This document shows positions 12,300 to 22,266 of a stretch of DNA of 64,000 bases, piece by piece. Numbering within the stretch: position 1 is the stretch's first letter; every line of letters begins with the position of its first letter. This DNA comes from Cymbidium sinense. Lineage: Eukaryota > Streptophyta > Magnoliopsida > Asparagales > Orchidaceae. Position numbers and translations under genes: made by a program. The stretch spans positions 143,440,488 to 143,504,487 of the forward strand of contig CM038214.1 of NCBI GenBank assembly GCA_021442155.1, given 5' to 3'. The notes beneath the pieces were generated by a model. The model was not told the DNA's origin. It made no database searches and worked only from the letters and a program-made list of their open reading frames with translations.

Positions 12300-15200
12300 A
12301 TAAATAAATAAGAGCCTAAACCTAAATAAAATAAAATAAAACTAAACTAAAACTAACCCTAAACCATAAAGCCCTAAACCTACAACCTTAAACCCTAGGC
12401 TCTAAAACCCAAACCCTAAGCTGTCCCTTAACCTACCAACCCTAAACTAATAGCCACTGACAAATAAAACCACAAGCCTTAAAACCTGACCACTAATCAT
12501 AAACCCCAAATAATCCTACCTAAAACTAAATAAAACCTAGAAATATAATAAATAAAGAACCTAAACTTAAATAAGATATAAAATAAAATAAAATAAAAAA
12601 CCTAAACTAAACATAAACCTAAACCTAAAATGATCAATAAGGCTAAAGATAATATGATTAATAACCTAAAACTAGAGTTAAAATAAAATAAACCCAGAGA
12701 AAAAAACCTAGAAAAATAAACATAAAGAAGATAAAAACTAAATAAAACCTAGCCTAAAATACCTAAAATAAATAAAAGATAAAACCTAAACCCTAAACAA
12801 AAACCTAACAAAATAAATAATAAACAAAATAAATAAACATAAAACCTAAAGATAAAATAAACTAAACAAAAAAAATAAAGCTAAACCTAAAAATAATAAA
12901 ACTAAACCTAAATAAAATAAATAAAATAAAATAAACTAAAATAAACTAATCCTAAAAATAAAATCTAAAATAAATAAAATTAAGAAACCTAAACTCTAAA
13001 ACATATAAAATAAAATAAAAACTAAACATAAACCTAAAATAAAAAATAAAATCAAACCTAAAAAAAATAAAAAATAAAATAAATTTCAACTAAAAAATAA
13101 AACTAAACCTAAACCTAAACTTAGAAAAATAAATTAAATAAATAAAATAAATAAACTAAACTAATTAAAATAAAAATGAACATAAATAAAATTAAAATAA
13201 AAAAATAAATAAATAAACTAAATAACCATAAACCTACTGGTTTACTTAATTTTTAAAAAAAACCTAGACGCTAAGCTAACCCTAAACCTTTAAAGTAAAA
13301 TAAAAAAACTTTAAACCTATAGGTTTTCTTAATTTAGAAATAAACCTAAACTAAAACTTGAACCTTATCAAAATCTATACCCTAAACCCAAACCTAAACT
13401 AAACCTAAACCCTAAACCCTAAAACTAAAACCTTATAAACCTAAAACAAAGCCTAAAACCTTAAACCCTAAACCCTAAACCCTAAACACTAAACCCTAAA
13501 AACCTAAACCTAAACTAAATAAAAACTAAATATAAAAAAAATAAATAAACCTAAACCTAAATAAAATAAAAAAATAAAATAAAATAAAAACATAAACTAA
13601 AACTAAAACTTAAACCTAAAAATAAAATCAAATTAACTAAAATAAACTAATTAATTACCTAAACTAAACTAAAAAAACAAAAAAACATAAGAATAAAAAA
13701 CCTAAAGATAATAAAAACTAAATGTAAAATAAAAATAAAATTTACCTAAAAAAAATAAAAACTAAATAAAATTCAAACAAAAAAAACCTAAAATAAATAA
13801 AATAAAATAAAACCTAAAACATAAACCTAAATTAAAATAAAATAAACAAAATAAAATAAACTAAACCTATAATAAAATAAACTAAACTAAAATAAATAAA
13901 CCAAAGCCTAAACCTAAAATAATCCAAACCTAAACCTAAACCTAAACTAAATAAAATAAAATAAACCAAAATAAACTTAATCTAAACTAAAGAAAATCTA
14001 AAATAAAATAAAATAAAACCTAAAATCAAAAAAATAAAATAAAATAAAACCTAAAAAAATAAAAAAAAAAATCTAAACCTAAAAAAATAATAATAATCTC
14101 AACTAGAAAATAAACCTAAACCTAAACCTAAAAAATAAAAAAACTAAAATAAAACTAAATTAAAATAAATGGACCTAAATAAATTAAACTAAATAAACAA
14201 ACATAAATAAAATTAAAGTTAAATATTCTAAAATAAATAAAAAACAAACTAAATACTAAACCTACTATTTTGCTTAATTTCTTTTTTAAAAAAAACAAAC
14301 CCTAAGCTAACCCTCTAAACCCTAAACCTTAAAAGTAAAATAAAAAAACTTAAACCTGGGTTTACTTAATTTAAAATAAACTTAAACTAAAAAACTGAAC
14401 CTATACACTAAACCCTAAAGTAAGCTAACCCTAAACCTATAAACTAAAACTAAACCCTAAGCCCAAAATCATAACCCTACCACAACTCTAAATCCAAGTA
14501 AATGAACCTAAACCACAACCTAAAGCTTAAACTAAATAAAACATAAATAAATAAATAAATAAACCTAAACTAAAATAAAATAATAAATAAAATCAAATGA
14601 AAACCTAAACTAAAACTTAAACCTAAACCTAAAAATAAAATAAAATAAACTAAAATAAAATAATTAAAAACCTAAACTAAACTAAAAAAAGTAAAATAAA
14701 TCAAAGAATAAAAAACTTTAAAAAAGAAAAACAAAATGTAAAATAAAAAAAAATTAACCTAAAAAAATAAAATAAAAACTAAATAAAAACCCAAACCTAA
14801 AAAAACTTAAAAATAAATAAACTATAAAACTTAAACCCTAAAGAAAAAAAAAACCTAAACCTAAAATAAACTAAACTAAAATAAATAAAACCTAAGCCTA
14901 AAGCTAAAATATAGTAAACCTAAACCTAAACGTAAACTAAATAAAATAAAATAAACTAAAATAAACCTAATCCTAAACTAAATAAAATAAAATCTAAAAA
15001 TAAACCTAAAATAAAAAGCTAAAATCTAAACATAAAAAATAAAATAAACACCTAAACATAAAAAATAAAACCTAAACTTGAAAAATAAAATAAAAATAAA
15101 TCTCAACTAAAAAATAAACTAAACTAAACCTAAATCTAAAAAAAAATTACCTAAAATAAAAAACCTAAACTAAAATAAATAAACCTAAAATAAATATATT

Positions 15201-15400
15201 AAAAAATAAAATAAAAATAGACTTAAATAAAGATTAAATTAAATAAACTAAAATAAATAAAAATAAATTAAATAAACTAAATAACCCTAAACCTACCTAT
15301 TTACTTAATTTTTTTTAAAAATATAAACCAAGCTAACCCTAAACCATAAAAGTAAACTTAAAAACATTAAACGTCAAGTTTACATAATTTAAAAATAAAC
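12300..15400 (-). repeat. three tandem satellite units of about 1.03 kb
   Basis: The anchor AAGCTAACCCT occurs at 13,273, 14,304 and 15,330, giving offsets of 1,031 and 1,026 bp. Each anchor is preceded by one boundary element and followed about 80 bp later by a second one (near 13,320, 14,365 and 15,375). The double-element arrangement occurs only here, so these units share a recent common origin. The left edge of the first unit is estimated from ladder similarity. Confidence 0.7.
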
Positions 15401-15845
15401 CTAAACTAAAACCTAAATCTTAAATCGAAAACCTATACCCTAAACCCTAAACCCTAAGCCCAAAATCTTAAAAAATAAAAAATAATAAAAAGAATAAATT
15501 AAATAAATAAATAACTAACCTAAACCTAAACCCTAAACCCTAAGATTACAACCTTAAGTCCTAAACCCTAAACCTAAAACCCTAAACCCAAATTGAAAAC
15601 CCTAAGCCCTAAACCATAAACCCTAAATCCTAAACCTTAAAACCTAAATCTTAAAGCCTAAAAATTAAATCCTAAACCCTAAATTCTAAACCCTAACCTA
15701 AAACCTAAACCCTCTAACCTACAACCCTAAAACCTAAACCCTAAATCCTAAACCCCTAACCCTAAACCCTAAAAACTAAAAACATAAAAACCCAAACCTA
15801 AACTATATAACACTTTAAAATAAAATCAATAAAAAAACCTATGGA

Positions 15846-16162
15846 ACTGTGATGGAGGTTACTGTCGTGGTGGTGGCAGAGGGAGAGATCGGGGATATGA
15901 TGGTGGATCCCACTGCTCGAGAGAAGGGGTGGTTCTGATCAGAAATGGAGAAACTGAAGAATGGCCAATTCGATATGCTGCTTATGTGTCTTTACAATAG
16001 AAATGGTTCTAGTTATCTAGGGTTTTTGATTTGCTTTATGCATGCTCATTTTTTATCTATGCCATCGCTTGTGTCTTAGAGAACTTTGTGTGTTACTTGG
16101 TTAATGAAATCAAAAAGAAGAAATGTTGAATATGAATTTGTTCTTTGTTAAAAAAAAAGTAA
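15846..16162 (+). pseudogene. GRP-derived fragment, copy E (5'-truncated in the Gly-rich tail)
   Basis: Homology starts near 15,850 within the Gly-rich tail (GGYCRGGGRGRDRGYDGG is readable at about 15,853-15,906), then reads a stop near 15,955, about 190 bp of 3' UTR and an A-run at about 16,150-16,159 joined to CCCTAAA repeats. The RRM end is absent, so this copy is shorter at its 5' end than copy A. Confidence 0.83.
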
Positions 16163-17334
16163 AAACCCTAAACCCTAAACTAAAACTTGAACCTAAATAA
16201 AAAACCCTAAACCCTAAAAATAAAAAAATAATAAAAGGAAAAAAACCCTGACTTAAACCCTAAACACTAAACCACCCCTACCACCCCAAACCCAAACCCT
16301 AAAGCCCCAAACCCTAACCAAACTCAAACCTCATTAAAATGCTAAACCTAAGCCTTCACCCTAACCCTAAACCCTCCCAAAACCTCTACCTCCCTCCCCA
16401 CACTAAACCCTCCTAAAACTAAACTTAAACTGATAAAACTTAATAATAAATAAAATAAAATATTAACTAAAACTAAACTAACCCACTAAACCTATAAAAT
16501 AAAATAAAATAAACTAAAATAAAATAAATATAATCTAAAACTAAAATGTAATAAATCTTATAAAACCTAAATAAAATACTAAAAATAAATAAAATAAAAA
16601 ATAAAGCCTAAAAAAAAATAAACATTACACATAATCCCTAAATTAAAAAAAAAATAAAACCTAAAATAAAAATAAAATAAATAAAATAAAATAAACCAAA
16701 ACTAAAATAAACTAAACTAAAATAAATAAAACCTAAACCAACAACAACAACAAGCCTTTAACTAAATTAGTTGAATTTAAATAAAACCTAAACTAAAACT
16801 AAATAAAATCAAATAAACTAAAAATAAACCTAAACCTAAACTAGAAAGTAAAACCTAAAAATACACCTAAAATACATAATCGAAAACCTAAACATAATAA
16901 AATAAAATATAAACCTAAACATAAACCTAAAAAAAAAAGTATAACCTAAACCTAAAAGATAAAATAAAAATAAAACTCAATGAAAAAATAAACCTAAACT
17001 TAAACCTAAAAGATAAAGTGAAATAGAAGCCCTAAACTAAAAATAAATTAACCAAAAATAAATAAAATAAACTAAATATAAAAAATAAACTTAAATAAAA
17101 AAACTAAAATAAATGAAAATAATACTAAATAAACATAAACTACCAGTTTACTTAATTTAAAAAACTAAACCTAAACCCTAAAAATGGCATACAACATTAA
17201 ACCTACTTAAATCCTAAACCCTAAAAAACCCTAAACCCTAAACCCTAAATCTTTTATCCTAATCCCAAACCCTAAACACTAAACCCTAACCCTAAACCCT
17301 AAACCCTAAAAGCCTAAAACATAAACCTTAAACT
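16163..17334 (-). repeat. CCCTAAA-like and AT-rich satellite with an irregular patch
   Basis: 16,163-16,400 is CCCTAAA-like but with unusual C-rich words (ACCACCCC, CCTCCCTCCCC), possibly a low-quality patch. 16,410-17,135 is an AT-rich ladder. A boundary element (CCAGTTTACTTAATTTAAAA) lies at about 17,143-17,165, then CCCTAAA repeats reach the P0 fragment. Confidence 0.75.
16735..16785 (-). pseudogene. tiny RTE 3' tail
   Basis: CCAACAACAACAACAAGCCT followed by TTAACTAAATTAGTTGAA is the reverse complement of the RTE 3' end found at 600-655 and 56,190-56,226 (TGGGATTAAGGCTTG plus (TTG)n). Only about 45 bp remain. Its minus orientation inside the CCCTAAA domain matches the plus orientation of the other two in TTTAGGG domains. 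Confidence 0.65.
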
Positions 17335-18196
17335 GTGATTGAGCTAATTTTTATGAAAGGTGATTTTAAAGTGGCCAGCGAAGAGGTTGTGAAATACGAA
17401 GTTGGTGCTCCTGCCCATGTTGGCCTTGTTGCACCTATTGCTATTATGGTTCCTCCAGGTAGCACTAGTTTGGATCTTTCAAGGACTTCTTTCTTCCAGG
17501 TTTTGTTAAAATTACCACCCGATTGAGATGATTAAAAAAGGCAATAAGGTGGGATCTTCAGAGGCTGCTCTTCTTGTTAAGCTGAGGACTAGGTGATTCT
17601 CTTATGGCCTTGTCATCTAGTCTGTGTATGATGATGGATCATTGTTCAGTATTGAGGTGCTTGAGCTCACTAAAGATGATCTCATTGAGGAGTTTTCCCA
17701 GCCCTTTTATTGATCACTTCTCTCTCACTAGCCCTCTCTTATCCCACCCTTATTGCAGTGTCTGAAATGTTCATCAACGTCTGCAAGCATGTCCAAGAAT
17801 GTTTTAACCATAATGATTGCCACTAATTACACATACCCACAGGCTGAGATGGTTAAGGAGTATTTGAAGGATCCTAGTAAATTTGATGTGGTTGCTGTGC
17901 ATGATGCTTCTACTACTCCTACTACTGCTATTAGTCTGACTGCTATAGTGGAAGAGAAGAAGGAAGAGCTTGCTCAACAATCTACAGATGATGTGGGTTT
18001 CAACTTGTTTGATAAAGTTTTATTGGCCTTCTATAAAATCTATTTTTGTTATCTCTGGGAGTTAAATCATTTTGTGAAATACTATTTTTTGTGAATTTTA
18101 AATTGCATTTTATTTTATCCTATTTTATTAATCGTTAAAGGATAATGTCTTATTTGATTTGGTAATTTCATGTTTGTTATGGAATCATTCTAGTTT
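17335..18196 (+). pseudogene. RPLP0 (pseudogene): retrocopy of 60S acidic ribosomal protein P0, 5'-truncated
   Basis: The plus strand reads about the last two thirds of plant ribosomal stalk protein P0, the scaffold that binds 23S-like rRNA and carries the P1/P2 dimers. Segments seen: [20 protein letters not shown] onward at 17,351; a frame change with an in-frame deletion near 17,500-17,530; KKGNKVGSSEAALL (about 17,533-17,575); FSYGLV and SVYDDGSLFS with two in-frame stops (near 17,597 and 17,620); [19 protein letters not shown] text (about 17,715-17,760); [18 protein letters not shown] (about 17,836-17,887); and the acidic C-terminal tail ending DVGFNLFD (near 18,015). The normal stop after FD is lost, probably by a one-base loss, so a frame runs on to 18,094. 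No introns are seen over about 200 codons. The copy has 3' UTR and ends in about seven A joined to CCCTAAA (18,190-18,200). These are signs of a processed pseudogene inserted into telomere-like DNA. Confidence 0.87.
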
Positions 18197-18375
18197 AAAA
18201 AAACCCTAAACCCCAAATCTTAAACTCTAAACCCTAAACCTAAACCTTAAACCTTAAACCCTAAACTCTAAACCCTAAACCCCAAACCCTAAACCTAAAC
18301 CTAAAGTAACTAAATAAAATAAAAAATAAACCTAAATCGTAAAACCTAATAAACCCAAACCTAAACCTAAATCCT
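18197..18375 (-). repeat. CCCTAAA-like repeats between P0 and GRP copy F
   Basis: Imperfect CCCTAAA with an AT-rich insertion at about 18,305-18,340. It links the A-run of the P0 copy to the shared 5' break of GRP copy F. Confidence 0.85.
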
Positions 18376-18846
18376 AAGAATGGGCATAACCTTGACAACA
18401 GGAACATCTTTGTCAACTAGGCTCGATCTAGATTTGGCGGTGGAGGCAAAGGCGAAGGTGGCAGTTATCACAGTGCTAGTGGATATGGAGGTGGTGATCA
18501 GAGAAGTGGTGGTTATCGAGTTGGGAGGGGCGACAGAGGTTACAACCATGGTGGTGGCGAAGGGAGAGATCAGGGATATGATGGTGGATCTTGCTACTCG
18601 AGAGGTTGAGGTGGTTTTGATGGGAATTTGAGAAACTAAAGAATGACTGATCTGATTTGCCACTTATGGAACCGTGTCTTTGAAGTTGAGACGGTTCTAG
18701 TTATCTTGAGTTTTTGATTTTCTCTATGTGTGCTCATTTTTTATCTATGTCTCGCTAATGCCTTAGAAAACTTGGTGTGTTACTTGGGTGATCAAATCAA
18801 AAAGAAGAAATTTTGAATCTAAATTTATTCTCTATTAAAAAAAACT
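18376..18846 (+). pseudogene. GRP-derived fragment, copy F (best readable copy)
   Basis: Reading frame from 18,379: NGHNLDNRNIFVN, a stop where the family has Q, then ARSRFGGGGKGEGGSYHSAS, GYGGGDQRSGGYRVGRGDRG, YNHGGGEGRDQGYDGGSCYS, RG, a second stop where the family has Q, and GGFDGNLRN with a natural-looking stop at about 18,638. The first block is the last beta-strand of an RRM of a class IV glycine-rich RNA-binding protein; the rest is its RGG/GYGG tail. About 190 bp of 3' UTR follow, then TTCTCTATTAAAAAAAA (about 18,827-18,843) joined to CCCTAAA-like repeats. The frame opened by ATG at 18,380 is a shifted reading. With two stops and no RRM, this copy is a pseudogene. Both stops are C-to-T changes (CAG or CAA to TAG or TGA-like), as expected if the DNA is methylated and decaying. 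Confidence 0.88.
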
Positions 18847-19635
18847 AAAAATCCTAAACCCTAAACCTAAATCCTAAACCATAAACCCTAAACCCTAGAA
18901 ATGAAAAAAAAATTAACATAATACTCTAATCCTAAACCCTAAATCCTAAAACTAACCCTAAACCTACAACCCTAAACCCTAAACTTACAACCCTAAACCC
19001 TAAACTCTAAAAACATCAACCCCAAACCCAAAACCCTAAACCCAAAAGACAAAACCCAAAACCCAAAATGCTAAACCCTAAACCCTAAAAACCCTAAACC
19101 GTAAACCCTAAACATAATTAATTAAATCATGGGGTAGATCTTTAGGTGTTTAATAACTTAAATGAGTTTAATGAAATTAAGGTTAGTCTACATGTGTGGG
19201 AAAACCATAAGAGTGATTAATTAAGTCCCATAATCTAATTAACTATTAATCATGAGCCAATTGAATTAGACCCTCTTTATTTCCTAAGTTTAAGGTTTAG
19301 GGTTTAGTGTTTAGGGTTTTAGGGTTTAGGGTTTAAGGTTTAGGGTTTAGCATTAGGGTTTAGGGTTGTAGGGTTTAAGGTTTAGGGTTTTAGGGTTTTG
19401 GGATTGTGGTTTAGAGTTAAGATTTTAGGGTTTAGGGTATTTAAGTTTAGGGTTTACAATTTAGGGTTTAGGATTTAGGGTTTAGGGTTTTGGTTAATTT
19501 AGGGTTTAGGTTGGTTTAGGGTTTATTATTTAGGTTAGTTTAGGGTTTAGGGTTTATGAATTAGGATTTCAGGTTTAGGGTTTTTAAGGATTTTAGTGTT
19601 TTTAGAGTTTAAGGTTTTAATTTAGGGTTTAAAAT
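18847..19635. repeat. tandem duplication, unit 1: CCCTAAA block, spacer, TTTAGGG block
   Basis: CCCTAAA-like repeats (18,847-19,106) are followed by a unique spacer (19,107-19,289) and then TTTAGGG repeats (19,290-19,635). The marker CTAAACCTAAATCCTAAACC at 18,861 recurs at 19,647, an offset of 786 bp. The unit resembles a minute chromosome with outward telomere polarity. Confidence 0.85.
19107..19289. other. unique spacer in duplicated unit 1
   Basis: Non-telomeric sequence beginning CATAATTAATTAAATCATGG and ending TTTATTTCCTAAG. It holds a small inverted repeat (TGATTAAT at 19,214 and ATTAATCA at 19,245). There is no ORF of note, and I do not recognise the source. It recurs at 19,908-20,084. 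Confidence 0.8.
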
Positions 19636-20472
19636 AAACTTAAACCCTAAACCTAAATCCTAAACCATAAACCCTAAACCCTAGAAATGAAAAAAAAATT
19701 AACATAATACTAATCTAAACCCTAAACCCTAAAACAACCCTAAACTCAACCCTAAACCCTAAACTTCCCCTAAACCCTAAACTCTAAAAACATCAACCCC
19801 AAACCCAAAACCCTAAACCCAAAAGATAAAACCCAAAACCCAAAATGCTAAACCCTAAACCCTAAAAACCCTAAACCTTAAAGCTTAAACACTAAACCGT
19901 AAACCCTAAACATAATTAATTAAATCATGGGGTAGATCTTTTGGTGTTTAATAACCTAAATGAGTTTAATGAAATTAAGGTTAGTCTATGTGTGGAAAAC
20001 CATAAGAGTGATTAATTAAGTCCCTTAATCTAATTAACTATTAATCATGAGCCAATTGAATTAGACCCTCTTTATTTCCTAAGTTTAAGGTTTAAGGTTT
20101 ACAGTTTAGGGTTTTAGGGTTTAGGGTTTAAGGTTTAGGGTTTGGGGCTTAGGGTTTAGGGTTGTAGGGTTTAAGGTTTAGGGTTTTAGGGTTTAGGGTT
20201 TTTGGGATTTAGGGTTTAGTTTAGAGTTTAGGGTTTACAGTTTAAGGTTTTAGGGTTTAGGGTTTCTAAGTTTAGGGTTTACAATTTAGGGTTTAGGATT
20301 TAGGGTTCAGGATTTTGGTTAATTTAGGGTTTAGGTTGGTTTAGGGTTTATTATTTAGGTTAGTTTAGGGTTTAGGGTTTATGAATTAGGATTTCTGGTT
20401 TAGGTTTTTTAGGGATTTTAGTGTTTTTAGAGTTTAAGGTTTTAATTTGGGGTTTAGGGTTTACGGTTTAAG
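19636..20472. repeat. tandem duplication, unit 2
   Basis: Same order as unit 1: CCCTAAA block 19,640-19,907, spacer 19,908-20,084, TTTAGGG block 20,085-20,472. It differs from unit 1 by scattered substitutions and by indels in the repeat blocks (the end marker is offset by about 824 bp rather than 786). The junction at about 19,630-19,640 is a second head-to-head TTTAGGG/CCCTAAA contact. Confidence 0.85.
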
Positions 20473-20862
20473 GTTTTTTTAATAGAGAATAAATTCAGAA
20501 TCAACATTTCTTCTTTTTGATTTCATCAGCCAAGTAGTATACCAAGTTTTCTAAGATACAAGCGATGACATAGATAAAAAATGAGCACGCATTAAGCAAA
20601 TTAAAAATCCTAGATAACTAGAATCATCTCTATTATAAAGACACAGTTCCTTAAGCAGCATATTGGATCGGTCATTCTTTAATTTCTCCAGTTCCGATCA
20701 GAACCACCCTTGCCTCTCGAGTAGCGGGATCTACCATCTTATCCCTTATCTATCCTTCCACTACTATAACAGATGTAACCTCTGTCTCTTCTCCCACCTC
20801 CGTAACTACTAACTCCATATCCATCAGCACCTCCTGATCCACTAGCACCTCCAGTACAGTTA
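20473..20862 (-). pseudogene. GRP-derived fragment, copy G (5'-truncated)
   Basis: T-run at 20,473-20,480, complete 3' UTR, stop and much of the Gly-rich tail. Homology ends near 20,860 before the RRM end. It lies on minus, mirror to copy F on plus across the duplicated spacer region. Confidence 0.83.
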
Positions 20863-21778
20863 AAGTTTAGGATTTTTTGGTTAGGGTTGGCTTAGGGTTT
20901 ATGGTTTAGTTGGCTTTAGGGTTTAGGGTTTGGGGTTTAGGGATAGCTTATGATTTAGGGTTAAGGTTTTAGATTTTAGGGTTTAGGGTTTAGGGTTTTG
21001 AGTTAAGGTTTAATGTTTAGGAGAGGGTAGGAGTTTGGTTTAGTGGTTTATGATTTAGGGTTTAGGGAGCTTGTGGTGGGTTTAAGGTTTAGGGTGGGTT
21101 TAGGGTTAGGAGGAGGATTAGGGTTTTGGGTTTAGAGGGTTTTATTAATGTTTTAAAATGTTTTCTAAATTAAAAAAGGAGTAGGTTTAGGTTTATTTTT
21201 ATTTAGTCTTTATTTATTTTAGTTTACTTTATTTTTTTTATTTTTATCTTATTTTATTTTATCTAGTTTAGTTTATTTATTTTAGGTTTATTTGATTAGT
21301 TTTTATTTTAGTTTATTTGGTAGTTAAGTTTATGATTTTTAGTTTAGTTTTATTTATATTTTATTTTTAGGTTTAGGTTTTCTTTATTTTTGGAGGTTAG
21401 GTTTAAGTTTAGAGGATTTAGGGAGTAGGATGGCCCAGGGTTAAGGATCAGTTTAGAGTTGGGTTGGTAGGAGGATCAGTTCAGTGTTTTAGGTGGGAGG
21501 TTTAGTGTTTGTGGTCAGGGAGTAGGTTCTGAGGGTTTAGGGATTTAGGATATGGTGGGTTGGAGGGTTTAGTTTAAGAGTAGGATTTTAGGTGGGTTTA
21601 GTTTGGGGTTGGTTGTATTTTTAGTTTATGGTTTAGGGTTTTTGGTTTAGGGAGTTTTTAGGGTTTATATTTAGGGTTTTAGGTTTAGGTTTAGGATTTA
21701 GGGTTTAAGGGTGTGGTTTATCATTTTAGTTTAAGGTTTAAGGTTTAGTTTTTAGTTTAGGGTTTAGTTTTAAGGTTA
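20863..21778 (+). repeat. TTTAGGG-like block, AT-rich ladder, irregular G-rich patch
   Basis: 20,863-21,165 is TTTAGGG-like with words such as GTTGGCTTAGGG. A weak boundary element (CTAAATTAAAAAAGGAGTAGG) lies at about 21,166. 21,190-21,400 is AT-rich. 21,400-21,650 is an irregular patch with GGGTTGGTAGG and GGCCCAGGG-type words. No gene is seen. Confidence 0.75.
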
Positions 21779-22266
21779 TTTTTTAAGAGAGAAAATTTAT
21801 ATTCAATATTTCTTCTTTTCGATTTAACCAACCAAGTAGCGCACCAAGTTTTCTAAGACACAAGCGATGATATAGATAAAAAATGAGCATGCATAGAAAA
21901 AATTTAAAACCCATAGATAACTAGAACTATCTCTACTATAAAGACATAGTTCCACAACCAGCATATCAGATCGGCCGATTATCAATTCCTCTAGTTTCCA
22001 TTAGAACCACCACCACCTCTCGACTAGCGGGATCCGCCATCATATCTCTGATCTATTCCTCCGTGACCATCATGGTTGTAACCTTCATCGCTCCTCCTGT
22101 CTCCATAATCACCACTGCTCTTACCACCACCTCCATATCCACTAGCACCTCTAGATTCCCCACCACCACTAAAGAAATCATCGCCTTTGCCTTTGCCTCC
22201 ACCGCCAGATCTAGATTAATCCTAGTTGATGCTGATGTTCCTATCGTTAAGGTTCTTCCCATTATT
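21779..22266 (-). pseudogene. GRP-derived fragment, copy H
   Basis: T-run at about 21,778-21,786, 3' UTR, Gly-rich tail and RRM end, with the shared 5' break at about 22,258-22,266 (CCCATTATTAAG here). Both strands have frames of about 70 codons over the Gly-rich part; these are shifted readings of one repeat-rich segment. Confidence 0.84.

Larger units (their letters stand above)
9159..15845 (-). repeat. CCCTAAA-polarity satellite (inverted segment)
   Basis: CCCTAAA-rich blocks lie at about 9,945-10,160, 10,995-11,240, 12,025-12,260, 12,355-12,520, 13,370-13,510, 14,395-14,520 and 15,420-15,790. Between them lie AT-rich ladders that are the reverse complement of those in the flanks, including AAAACTC-type words such as AATAAAACTCATCTAAAAAA near 9,705. 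Boundary elements in reverse orientation lie at about 10,951, 12,005, 13,232, 14,262 and 15,287. No coding sequence is visible. Confidence 0.82.

Noticed and set aside
17753..18094. Independent 113-codon gene
   Set aside because: It is the C-terminal third of the P0 pseudogene, running on past the lost stop after GFNLFD; upstream parts of P0 lie in other frames with stops.
18380..18631. 83-codon open frame starting with ATG in the GRP copy F region
   Set aside because: It is a shifted frame. The family frame is one base off and reads the Gly-rich tail with two stops; valine- and threonine-rich translations of this region on either strand are by-products of the GGT/GGA repeats.
9159..19107. 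CRISPR-like or other regularly spaced short-repeat array in the CCCTAAA domain
   Set aside because: The repeats are contiguous telomere-like words without unique spacers of constant length, and the genome is a plant.
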